Shown here: piece after piece, positions 1 through 5,475 of the stretch
How the letters are laid out: the number at the start of each line of letters is the position of its first letter
How positions within the stretch are numbered: position 1 is the stretch's first letter
Source of the DNA: SZUA-22 sp039714835
Lineage (GTDB): Bacteria; Bacteroidota; Ignavibacteria; Ignavibacteriales; Melioribacteraceae
DNA: 5,538 nucleotides
Reading direction: 5' to 3'
Assembly (NCBI GenBank): GCA_039714835.1
Contig: JBDLIN010000257.1
Coordinates: 1 to 5,538, forward strand
Notes under the pieces: model-generated
Database searches by the model: none
What the model was told of the DNA's origin: nothing
Seen by the model: the letters and a program-made list of their open reading frames with translations, nothing else
Translations under genes and position numbers: made by a program

Positions 1-1490
1 CCTGGAGTTTTATTTATGAAAAACTGTTCCATTTTTTCATCTGAATACTCTTCTTCATCTTTATCCATAGCTTCAGGGATACCATCAGAGAAAATAAATA
101 ACCTCTCACCTTTCTCAAGAATAAGTTTCTGTCCCTCGAACGGCAATCCCATATCGAACATACCGAAAGCTACGCCCCCAGCATCAATCTTTTCCATCTT
201 TCCATTATTACGTAGAATTAACGCAGGATTATGGCCAGCATTAATAATATCCAACTCACCACTTAGGGGATTTAATACAGCTATAAAAAATGTAATGAAT
301 TTATCAGCAGTTGAAGATTCATATATAATCGTGTTCATCTTCACTGCCATTTCAGAGAGTGGAATTTGAAAATCAAGATATGAACGTAAAGATGCATCAA
401 GAGTATTAACTAATAATGATGCAGGCATTCCTTTTCCGGTAACATCGGCAACAATTAATGCGAACCTGCCATCTGATAATTTAAACACTTGGAAGTAGTC
501 ACCGCTAACTTCTTTTGAAGGAATGTTTGTTCCAGAAAGATCATAGCCTTCAATTTTAGGTAATTTTTCAGGAAGTATTCTTTTCTGGATCTCTGAAGCA
601 ACTGCTAATTCCCTCTTCATAGTTTCGTTCTCAAGTGCTTCTTTGTGATATCGTTCATTTTCTATCGCTGCATGAACTTGTCTCACAATAGCCCCAAACA
701 ATAATTCATCAGTTTCATCAAATTCAATTATACCTTGTCTGCTCTCCTTTTCACAAAGTGTAAATGCATATTCCGTTCTTTCATCAATAAATTTTTCAAA
801 TAAGCTATTGCTTTTTGCTTTTTTCTCAGAAAGAAGGTTTGGTGGGAATGTGTGTTCCTCAATTACTTCTTCCTCATTTGAAAGCTTTACTCTTCCGAAG
901 GATGAGTTTGTTAGTGATATCGCTCTGGATAAAGCCAATTCTAACATTTTGTCACCAAGATTCAGATTTGAGATCTCGATACCTGTGTCAATCAAGTTGT
1001 AAAGTTGAGAAACTCGATTGTTTAAGTTGAAGATCAGATTTTTCTCAGTTTTATGTGATAACAATGCTTGATATGCATTATCAAAAAGCTGAATAAATAT
1101 TTGGAATGTGATTTTATCAATATCGGAATACTTTGAGTTATCGATTTTTTTTCCAAGTACAATCCCCAAAAAAGAATCATCTACAAGCTTTGTATAAGAG
1201 TATAATTCTTTTGCTTCTTTGATTGCATGAATTTTAAATGAGCTTTGTTCGTTTTCATTAATAAGCTCCTTAAAATTAATTTCATTCTTGGATACTATAT
1301 TTTCCCAATTTGATAAATCATCCTTTTTGTGGAAAATGTCTACATTAGTTGTAAAAAAACTTCCACGTAAAATCTTTTCAAATTGGACAGACATTTCTTC
1401 AAGAGATAATGAATTAGAAAGAATATCAAAACTCTCCTGAAATGATTTTACATGAAAAGCTAACTTTTCTGTGATAGCATCAGTTGTCAT
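1..1490 (-). CDS. Tandem GAF-like / PP2C (SpoIIE-RsbU family) serine phosphatase, C-terminus cut by window edge
   Basis: This gene encodes a cytoplasmic metal-dependent phosphatase of the SpoIIE/RsbU type, which removes phosphate from a serine of an STAS anti-sigma antagonist. 496 codons are visible; the last strand-helix part of the catalytic domain, with the usual final GDD metal ligand, lies beyond base 1. Residues about 10-145 and 160-283 look like two sensor regions resembling GAF domains, each ending in a typical amphipathic helix; the second is short and poorly conserved. Residues 285-306 form the charged linker helix ending in EIQKRILP, the hallmark junction before these catalytic domains. 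Visible catalytic motifs are VSGD (D331), ADVTGKGMPA (D349), NAGHNP (417-422) and SDGIPEA (D469). No signal peptide or membrane segment is seen, so the signal is presumably intracellular. The ATG at 1490 lies 12 bases after the STAS stop codon. Its ribosome site is weak (AAGAAAG), suggesting translational coupling. The family call is firm; the ligand and the exact GAF identity are not known. Confidence 0.93.
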   Translation of the reverse strand, partial: MTTDAITEKLAFHVKSFQESFDILSNSLSLEEMSVQFEKILRGSFFTTNVDIFHKKDDLSNWENIVSKNEINFKELINENEQSSFKIHAIKEAKELYSYTKLVDDSFLGIVLGKKIDNSKYSDIDKITFQIFIQLFDNAYQALLSHKTEKNLIFNLNNRVSQLYNLIDTGIEISNLNLGDKMLELALSRAISLTNSSFGRVKLSNEEEVIEEHTFPPNLLSEKKAKSNSLFEKFIDERTEYAFTLCEKESRQGIIEFDETDELLFGAIVRQVHAAIENERYHKEALENETMKRELAVASEIQKRILPEKLPKIEGYDLSGTNIPSKEVSGDYFQVFKLSDGRFALIVADVTGKGMPASLLVNTLDASLRSYLDFQIPLSEMAVKMNTIIYESSTADKFITFFIAVLNPLSGELDIINAGHNPALILRNNGKMEKIDAGGVAFGMFDMGLPFEGQKLILEKGERLFIFSDGIPEAMDKDEEEYSDEKMEQFFINKTP

Positions 1491-1502
1491 TTTTAACTTT
1501 CT

Positions 1503-1838
1503 TTATTCTATTGAATCAACAGAATCAACTTTTTCAGCAAACTGAAATAGCCCCATTATTGTAAAAGTTTTTTCAATTGAAGGATCAAGATTTGAAAAGT
1601 ACAGTTTTCCTCCTTTTGTATTTAACTTTTCAATTATTTCAATCAGAAATGAGATACCAATAGAATTTACGACTTTTGAATTTTCAATATCGATCAGTAA
1701 TTTAGTTGTTCCATCATTGAAATGCTTCTCGAACTCTTTTGCAATTCTCTCACCACCCGAATTATTAATGTACCCTTCAGTCTTCATAACAAGTACATCA
1801 TTTACTTTATTTGATGTTAGGTCAAAGTCTTTCACCAT
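1503..1838 (-). CDS. STAS-domain anti-sigma factor antagonist (SpoIIAA/RsbV-like)
   Basis: This 111-residue single-domain protein has the STAS pattern: an N-terminal strand pair (DVLVMKTEGYIN), the strand KLLIDIEN, then the loop VVNSIGISFLIEI, and a C-terminal TIMGLFQFAEKV helix region. In SpoIIAA/RsbV relatives the D-S-S/T-G loop carries the serine phosphorylated by the cognate kinase. Here the loop reads N-S-I-G, so S59 aligns with the phospho-acceptor, while the usual Asp before it is Asn and the residue after it is Ile. Its inferred role is to bind the RsbW-like kinase encoded just upstream when unphosphorylated and to be restored by the PP2C phosphatase encoded just downstream. I chose ATG 1838 over the in-frame GTG at 1847 because that GTG lies inside the Shine-Dalgarno sequence GAGGTGA, which is well spaced for the ATG. 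The start is 10 bases after the kinase stop codon. The alternative start would add only three residues. Confidence 0.9.
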   Translation of the reverse strand: MVKDFDLTSNKVNDVLVMKTEGYINNSGGERIAKEFEKHFNDGTTKLLIDIENSKVVNSIGISFLIEIIEKLNTKGGKLYFSNLDPSIEKTFTIMGLFQFAEKVDSVDSIE

Positions 1839-1848
1839 TATTTTCACC

Positions 1849-2265
1849 TCAAGATAATTTTTTTGTTAATGTTATTTTTGTACCATTCTTACCCGATTCG
1901 ATCTCAAATCCATCAGACATCGATTTCATTAATTTTAATCCCCAGCCTCTTTTGCTACCTCCCTCGATTTTTCCTTTAATATCAGGTTCCTCAACAGCTT
2001 CCGGCTCAAATCCATGTCCAAAATCTGTAATAAGTATAACCAACTTTTCCTTTGTCATTGTAAAATCGACATTGACATAAGGTGTATCACTCCCGGAGTG
2101 TTCAAGCGCATTAATTATCCCTTCTGTTACAAGAACCCTTGCCTCACCGATCTTTTCTTCAGAAATGCCAAGATGCCTACCCATTAATTCTAAACCTTCA
2201 AGAGCTACTAATTCTATATCAGTAACTTTTGGTAGTTTAATTTCAAGTTTAATATGTTGATCCAT
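1849..2265 (-). CDS. Anti-sigma-factor serine kinase, RsbW/SpoIIAB-like (HATPase_c_2, GHKL fold)
   Basis: The 138-residue protein has all the ATP-binding boxes of the GHKL fold in order. The N box is EGIINALEHSG with E48, N52 and H56. G1 is DFGHGFEP with D81. G2 is KRGWGLKLM (G107, G109). The final strand motif is NGTKITL (128-134). There is no histidine-kinase dimerisation domain and no membrane segment, and the length is typical of free-standing RsbW/SpoIIAB proteins. Such proteins bind a sigma factor, or another target, and phosphorylate a serine of the partner STAS protein. The STAS gene directly downstream is the obvious substrate. It is the first gene of the three-gene run, with a 280-base spacer upstream that should hold the operon promoter. 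ATG 2265 is preceded by GCGGGG five bases upstream, a plausible ribosome site. Whether its target is a sigma factor cannot be told, since none is encoded nearby. Confidence 0.9.
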   Translation of the reverse strand: MDQHIKLEIKLPKVTDIELVALEGLELMGRHLGISEEKIGEARVLVTEGIINALEHSGSDTPYVNVDFTMTKEKLVILITDFGHGFEPEAVEEPDIKGKIEGGSKRGWGLKLMKSMSDGFEIESGKNGTKITLTKKLS

Positions 2266-2545
2266 TTTTACCCCGCAACAGGTTGAATAAAATCTGATAC
2301 TAATTTATATAAATATAATATTATTATGTTTAAAGGAATATAAGAATATTTAACGACTAATAAAAGACATTATGTATTATTTTCTTCAATACTCCTCTGA
2401 TCTGTTTCTGTCCTTTTTATGATCTTCATAAATAATAATATAGTAATTACTCGTTTGAAATGAATTGTTGAATTTTGGAAAGCGAAATAGTTTCTATTTA
2501 GTTAAGTTTAGTTTTTTAATATTAAACTCATATTAATAGGTAAGT
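2266..2545. other. Intergenic spacer between divergent kinase operon and yidD, no gene seen
   Basis: This very AT-rich 280-base stretch separates the leftward signalling operon from the rightward yidD, so promoters for both should lie here. I found no confident promoter. On the plus strand TTGTTG (2466-2471) and TAGTTT lie 17 bases apart but match the sigma-70 consensus at only three positions each. On the minus strand several TATATT/TATAAA-like hexamers occur in 2300-2345 with no good partner hexamer. Short ORFs of 16 and 19 codons (around 2371 plus and 2430 minus) have no ribosome site. No convincing hairpin, tRNA-like fold or riboswitch was seen. Confidence 0.6.
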
Positions 2546-2548
2546 TTG
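2538..2548 (+). promoter_or_regulatory. Ribosome site and TTG start of yidD
   Basis: AGG at 2538-2540 followed by five bases and TTG decides the start. An in-frame stop lies directly upstream, and the protein contains no methionine codon. A TTG start usually lowers initiation, which would suit a gene needed at a modest level. Confidence 0.6.
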
Positions 2549-2785
2549 GATTTTATTAAGCTCATATTAAAAGTTTTATCGTGGCCGTTTATAATACTCA
2601 TTAAACTTTATCAAGTATTAATTTCTCCATTATTTCCCTCTTCTTGCAGATATACACCCACTTGCTCTCATTATACAATTGAAGCTCTTCAAAAATATGG
2701 CTTATTCAAGGGTGGTTGGTTAGGAATCAAAAGAATTCTAAGTTGTCATCCATGGGGTGGAAGCGGGCATGATCCAGTACCATAG
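2546..2785 (+). CDS. yidD: YidD membrane protein insertion efficiency factor
   Basis: This 79-residue protein matches YidD along its whole length. It has an N-terminal hydrophobic or amphipathic helix (residues 4-22), then YQVLISPLF, the signature SSCRYTPTCSHYTIEALQKYG with C34 and C40, and the end SCHPWGGSGHDPVP with C67. YidD is a small inner-membrane-associated protein that helps YidC-dependent insertion of membrane proteins. No ATG or other methionine codon is available in frame. The start is TTG 2546, with AGG at 2538-2540 five bases ahead and an in-frame TAG at 2537 closing the frame upstream. In many bacteria yidD sits between rnpA and yidC in the rpmH cluster; here it stands alone, convergent with topA. 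The ORF is intact, with the conserved cysteines and C-terminal motif present, so it is likely functional. Confidence 0.95.
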   Translation: MDFIKLILKVLSWPFIILIKLYQVLISPLFPSSCRYTPTCSHYTIEALQKYGLFKGGWLGIKRILSCHPWGGSGHDPVP

Positions 2786-2844
2786 ATCAATTTACAATGT
2801 ACAATTAGCAATGTACATTATAAATTTTTAATTGTACATTGATC
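2785..2844. repeat. AT-rich inverted repeat filling the yidD-topA convergent spacer; possible terminator
   Basis: The arms AATGTACAATTA (2796-2807) and TAATTGTACATT (2829-2840) are perfect 12-bp complements. A further GATC/GATC pair (2785-2788 with 2841-2844) closes the ends after a seven-base bulge on the left side. The loop holds a third related unit, the 10-bp palindrome AATGTACATT (2810-2819). The element runs from the last base of the yidD stop codon to the base next to the topA stop codon, so it occupies the entire spacer. On the plus strand it is followed by a T-rich tract (the complement of the topA lysine codons), so it could end yidD transcripts. No such tract follows it on the topA strand. 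It may be a member of a dispersed intergenic repeat family, but copy number cannot be judged from one window. Confidence 0.7.
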
Positions 2845-5169
2845 TTACTTTTTCTTTCTTCCTTTTGGTGAGTATTCTTCCGCCATTTTTTTTACTTGTT
2901 CAAACGTCATTTTCTCAACATTAACATCTTTATCTAAAGGTATATTTTTCTTTCCAGCCTTTAAATATGGTCTTCTCCATCGGCCAATCACAATCTTAAA
3001 TTCCGGATCCTCTGAAAATGTTTTTAATGTGTTATCAATATCCTTTTGACGCTTAGCTTCAATAACTTCAATTGCTTCATTAATTTCAATTGTATATGGA
3101 TCGTAATTTTTATTCAACGAATAAAATTTAGAATCGTGACGTACATACGGACCAAATCTTCCAATCGCAGCAACTACCTCTTTTTCTTCAAATTCACCAA
3201 CTACTCGCGGCAGTTTAAACAGATCTAATGCTTCTTCAAGTGTAATCTGATTTAATTTCTGAGTTGGTCTCAACGGTGCATAAATTGGTTTTGCCTCTTC
3301 ATCTTTCAGATCAGTTATTTGTGCAACTGGTCCAAATCGGGCCATCCTAACAGATACTTGATTCCCAGAATTTGGATCAGTCCCTAAAATTCTCTCACCT
3401 GAAACTCGTTCACTGTTTTCAGTTGTATGCTCAACCAAATCATGAAACGGGAAATAAAATTCAGATAACATTTCATGGAACTCTAATTTCCCTTCAGCAA
3501 TGTCATCTAATTCCTCTTCAACATGAGCGGTAAATTTGTAATCCATTATTTTTGGGAAATTTTCAAATAAGAAATCATTTACCAGCATTGCTATATCAGT
3601 AGGAAATAATTTCCCCTTATCTGCACCAGTAATTTCAGATTTTGTTGTAGTTTCTAAATCTGACGTTGGAGTAATGGATAATACTTTATATTCTCTCTTT
3701 TGTCCTTCTCTTTCATCCTTATTAACATATCCGCGTTTTTGGATAGTACTGATAGTCGGAGCATATGTTGAGGGTCGTCCAATTCCAAGTTCTTCTAATT
3801 TTTTTACAAGACTTGCCTCTGTATACCTTGCTGAAGGTCTTGTAAATCTCTGGGTAGCAACAATATTGTGATAATTTAATATTTGACCTTCAGATAATGG
3901 AGGTAAGATTGATGCATCATCCCCATTTCCATTTTCCTCATCTGTAGATTCTAGGTATACTTTCAGAAAACCATCAAACTTAATTACTTCACCTTTAGCT
4001 GTAAATCGTTCATCACTTTTTGAAACGTTAATTTTTGCGGTTGTTCTCTCAATTTCTGCATCATTCATTTGGGATGCAATAGCTCGTTTCCAGATTAATT
4101 GATAGAGAGCTTGCTCATCTTTTGAACCTTTAACTGATGCATTTTCAAAATAAGTAGGTCTTATAGCTTCGTGAGCTTCTTGAGCACCGGCAGATTTTGT
4201 TTTATATTGTCTCGGATGAGAATACTTTTTACCAAATTCTCCTTCAATAATTGATTTTGCATTAGAAATTGCTTCATCAGATAAATGAACTGAATCCGTT
4301 CTCATATATGATATTTTTCCAGCTTCATACAGTTTTTGAGCAACGAGCATTGTTCGAGAAACAGAATATCCAAGTTTTCTACTTGCCTCTTGTTGTAAAG
4401 TAGAAGTAGTAAATGGAGCAGATGGAGATTTCTTAACAGCCTTCTTTTCAACACTTTCAATTGAGAAATTAGATTCATTGCATATCTCTAAAAATTTCTT
4501 TGCTTCACTCTCTTTTTCAAATTTTTTAAGAACTTCAGCTTTTAAAGTACATTTTCTTCCATCACAATCTGTTACTTCAAATTCCCCCACTACTCTAAAT
4601 TGTGATTTTGATTTGAAATTCTCGATTTCTCGTTCGCGTTCAACGATCAATCTTACTGCGACTGACTGCACTCTTCCAGCAGAAAGTGAAGGTTTGATTT
4701 TTTTCCACAGAACTGGTGATAGCTCAAAACCAACTAATCTATCAAGAATTCTACGCGCTTGCTGTGCTTGCACTAAATTATTATCGATTTGTCTCGGATT
4801 TTCAACTGCTTTTTGAATAGCGGATTTAGTGATTTCATGAAATACAATTCTTTTAATCTCATCATCATTAATATTTAAAGCTTCTTTTAAATGCCAAGAA
4901 ATAGATTCCCCTTCTCTGTCCTCGTCACTGGCTAACCAAACTGTATCAGCTTTTTTTACAAGCTTTTTTAAATCCCTTATTACATTTTTTTTATCATCCG
5001 GAATTATATAATTCGGTTTGAACTTGTTTTTAATATCAATTCCAAAATTCTTTTTCTCAAGATCACGAATATGTCCATAACTTGATGCAACGATAAAGTC
5101 TTTCCCTAGAAATCCTTCAATTGTTTTTGCTTTTGCCGGTGATTCCACAATAACTAAATTCTTTGACAT
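2845..5169 (-). CDS. topA: DNA topoisomerase I (type IA), zinc-ribbon-less form
   Basis: This 774-residue enzyme relaxes negative supercoils by transient single-strand cleavage. The Toprim domain (about 3-115) has LVIVESPAKA with E9, SYGHIRDL (30-37) and DEDREGE with D82, D84 and E86, the Mg-binding triad. The core (about 130-565) has SAGRVQSVAVRLIVERE (163-179), the active site KISYMRTDS with catalytic Y288 and R290, EAHEAIRPT (331-339) and GIGRPSTYA (462-470). The C-terminus has at least three small repeats of the Toprim C-terminal type, around 596-617, 665-687 and 723-761, each built on a GRFGP/ARFGP/GRWRRP-like turn. It ends in a lysine-rich tail, GRKKK. The protein has only three cysteines (202, 207, 230), so the four-cysteine zinc ribbons of E. 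coli TopA are absent. This fits the shorter Bacteroidota-type enzyme. ATG 5169 is the natural start for the family; the ribosome site is weak. All catalytic residues are present. Confidence 0.98.
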   Translation of the reverse strand: MSKNLVIVESPAKAKTIEGFLGKDFIVASSYGHIRDLEKKNFGIDIKNKFKPNYIIPDDKKNVIRDLKKLVKKADTVWLASDEDREGESISWHLKEALNINDDEIKRIVFHEITKSAIQKAVENPRQIDNNLVQAQQARRILDRLVGFELSPVLWKKIKPSLSAGRVQSVAVRLIVEREREIENFKSKSQFRVVGEFEVTDCDGRKCTLKAEVLKKFEKESEAKKFLEICNESNFSIESVEKKAVKKSPSAPFTTSTLQQEASRKLGYSVSRTMLVAQKLYEAGKISYMRTDSVHLSDEAISNAKSIIEGEFGKKYSHPRQYKTKSAGAQEAHEAIRPTYFENASVKGSKDEQALYQLIWKRAIASQMNDAEIERTTAKINVSKSDERFTAKGEVIKFDGFLKVYLESTDEENGNGDDASILPPLSEGQILNYHNIVATQRFTRPSARYTEASLVKKLEELGIGRPSTYAPTISTIQKRGYVNKDEREGQKREYKVLSITPTSDLETTTKSEITGADKGKLFPTDIAMLVNDFLFENFPKIMDYKFTAHVEEELDDIAEGKLEFHEMLSEFYFPFHDLVEHTTENSERVSGERILGTDPNSGNQVSVRMARFGPVAQITDLKDEEAKPIYAPLRPTQKLNQITLEEALDLFKLPRVVGEFEEKEVVAAIGRFGPYVRHDSKFYSLNKNYDPYTIEINEAIEVIEAKRQKDIDNTLKTFSEDPEFKIVIGRWRRPYLKAGKKNIPLDKDVNVEKMTFEQVKKMAEEYSPKGRKKK

Positions 5170-5195
5170 TCAAATACTCAAATATTTTCAAAATT

Positions 5196-5223
5196 TTGAC
5201 TAGCAAGTAAAACAAATTATTTT
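5196..5223 (+). promoter_or_regulatory. Candidate sigma-70-type promoter reading right, away from topA
   Basis: TTGACT (5196-5201, five of six matches to TTGACA) is followed after 16 bases by TATTTT (5218-5223, four of six matches to TATAAT). It lies 25-55 bases upstream of a good ribosome site and a short ORF, and about 120 bases before a terminator-like hairpin on the same strand. Hexamers of this quality arise by chance in AT-rich DNA; the call rests mainly on the ordered context. If the organism uses Bacteroidota-type promoters, the motif may not apply. Confidence 0.35.
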
Positions 5224-5227
5224 ACTT
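5205..5227. repeat. 8-bp inverted repeat, operator-like, in the topA upstream region
   Basis: AAGTAAAA (5205-5212) and TTTTACTT (5220-5227) are perfect complements separated by seven bases. The repeat overlaps the spacer and -10 of the candidate rightward promoter and lies 36-58 bases upstream of the topA start codon. An AAAATTTT octamer stands on each side (5190-5197 and 5231-5238), giving roughly symmetric flanks. This is the geometry of a dimeric regulator site, but low-complexity AT sequence makes chance repeats common. Confidence 0.35.
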
Positions 5228-5248
5228 AACAAAATTTTAATGAGGTAA

Positions 5249-5254
5249 AAATGT
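5249..5254 (-). promoter_or_regulatory. topA: TTGACA hexamer, possible -35 element of topA
   Basis: Read on the topA strand, the region just before the rightward ORF contains a perfect TTGACA. At the standard 17-base spacing the downstream hexamer is TTTTGT, a poor -10. TAAAAT occurs closer than usual, after 12 bases. The transcript leader to the topA ATG would be about 60 bases. This is only a hint, and the true topA promoter is not fixed by the sequence. Confidence 0.2.
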
Positions 5255-5289
5255 CAACCTTGAAGGTAAATACAACTCTCATTTTTTAA
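5251..5289 (+). CDS. Possible 12-residue leader or micro-ORF
   Basis: GAGGT (5242-5246) stands five bases (counted from GAGG) before an ATG that opens a 12-codon frame, MSTLKVNTTLIF, ending at TAA 5287-5289. It is one of the better ribosome sites in the window, better than that of topA or the phosphatase. The coding stretch contains the left arms of the hairpin at 5260-5342, so a translating ribosome would open that structure. A candidate promoter lies upstream and a terminator downstream. The peptide resembles no family I recognise and has no run of one amino acid that would mark a classic amino-acid attenuator. It may be a real small peptide, a leader, the decayed start of a lost gene, or chance. 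Confidence 0.3.
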   Translation: MSTLKVNTTLIF

Positions 5290-5342
5290 ATAAGTGATAA
5301 AATTTATTTATTCTAAACTTTAAAAAATGAGATTACCTTCAA
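5260..5342 (+). repeat. Long imperfect hairpin (10 + 14 bp arms)
   Basis: The outer arms TTGAAGGTAA (5260-5269) and TTACCTTCAA (5333-5342) pair perfectly, as do the inner arms TCTCATTTTTTAAA (5277-5290) and TTTAAAAAATGAGA (5319-5332). The only break is a seven-base bulge, ATACAAC (5270-5276), on the left side. The loop is 28 bases (5291-5318). Twenty-four paired bases is well beyond chance, even for AT-rich DNA. No direct repeats mark clear ends of an inserted element. It could be a structured part of an RNA or a small miniature-transposon-like repeat. Confidence 0.65.
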
Positions 5343-5345
5343 TAT

Positions 5346-5398
5346 AAACCTCCGAGGACTTTGTTTTTAGTTAGAGATACAGACCTCGGAGGTTTTTA
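5346..5398 (+). terminator. GC-rich hairpin with T-run, intrinsic terminator
   Basis: AAACCTCCGAGG (5346-5357) pairs perfectly with CCTCGGAGGTTT (5384-5395). After one A-A mismatch two further pairs (5359-5360 with 5381-5382) shorten the loop to 20 bases. The right arm runs into TTTTT (5393-5397), as expected for a rightward intrinsic terminator. On the other strand the hairpin is followed by TTTATATT, so it may also stop leftward transcription coming from beyond the window before it reaches topA. The loop is longer than usual for a terminator. The stem may also be a dispersed repeat recruited to this job. Confidence 0.6.
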
Positions 5399-5408
5399 AT
5401 ATTAAATT

Positions 5409-5475
5409 ATCAGTGAAAACCTGCCTTTGCCGCCTGCCTGCGGTAGGCAGGGCAGGAAGGTCTGTTTGATCAGTG
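5409..5475. repeat. ATCAGTG direct repeats flanking a GC-rich palindrome
   Basis: ATCAGTG occurs at 5409-5415 and 5469-5475, 60 bases apart. Between them lies a block (5420-5460) far richer in G+C than anything around it. If the block is removed, the remaining flanks read as a simple AT-rich repeat unit, ATCAGTGAAAA followed by TCTGTTTGATCAGTG. This suggests that one repeat was inserted into another. The direct repeats are short and may be internal to the outer repeat rather than a target-site duplication. Confidence 0.45.
5420..5456. repeat. GC-rich palindromic (REP-like) repeat
   Basis: CCTGCCT (5433-5439) and AGGCAGG (5445-5451) form a perfect 7-bp stem around the loop GCGGT. An outer CCTGC (5420-5424) pairs with GCAGG (5452-5456), leaving an eight-base bulge on the left. 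Units of CCTGCC/GGCAGG occur four times in this short space. The composition contrasts sharply with the AT-rich surroundings. This is typical of dispersed extragenic palindromes that are moved by RAYT-type transposases or other means. No transposase gene is in the window. Confidence 0.65.

Noticed and set aside
16..369. 117-codon plus-strand open frame
   Set aside because: It lies antisense over the catalytic domain of the phosphatase, whose conserved motifs are clearly encoded on the minus strand. Its own translation resembles no family.
808..1030. Two overlapping plus-strand frames of 64 and 71 codons
   Set aside because: Both are antisense to the GAF-like region of the phosphatase and have no family resemblance.
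1811..2080. 89-codon plus-strand open frame
   Set aside because: It is the shadow of the kinase gene, whose N, G1 and G2 boxes are intact on the other strand.
2371..2448. Short frames of 16 codons (plus) and 19 codons (minus) in the kinase-yidD spacer
   Set aside because: Neither has a ribosome site, a promoter or any recognisable sequence.
2466..2494. TTGTTG-17-TAGTTT as a yidD promoter
   Set aside because: Only three of six matches in each hexamer, which is expected by chance in AT-rich DNA.
3046..4816. Plus-strand frames of 60, 65 and 112 codons within topA
   Set aside because: All are antisense to conserved topA coding sequence and their translations show no recognisable domains.
5260..5456. 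CRISPR array
   Set aside because: The repeats are inverted, differ from one another, and are not regularly spaced by unique spacers; no cas gene is nearby.
5409..5475. ATCAGTG pair as a target-site duplication of a mobile element
   Set aside because: The repeats are not adjacent to the ends of the palindrome and look like parts of the outer repeat itself.
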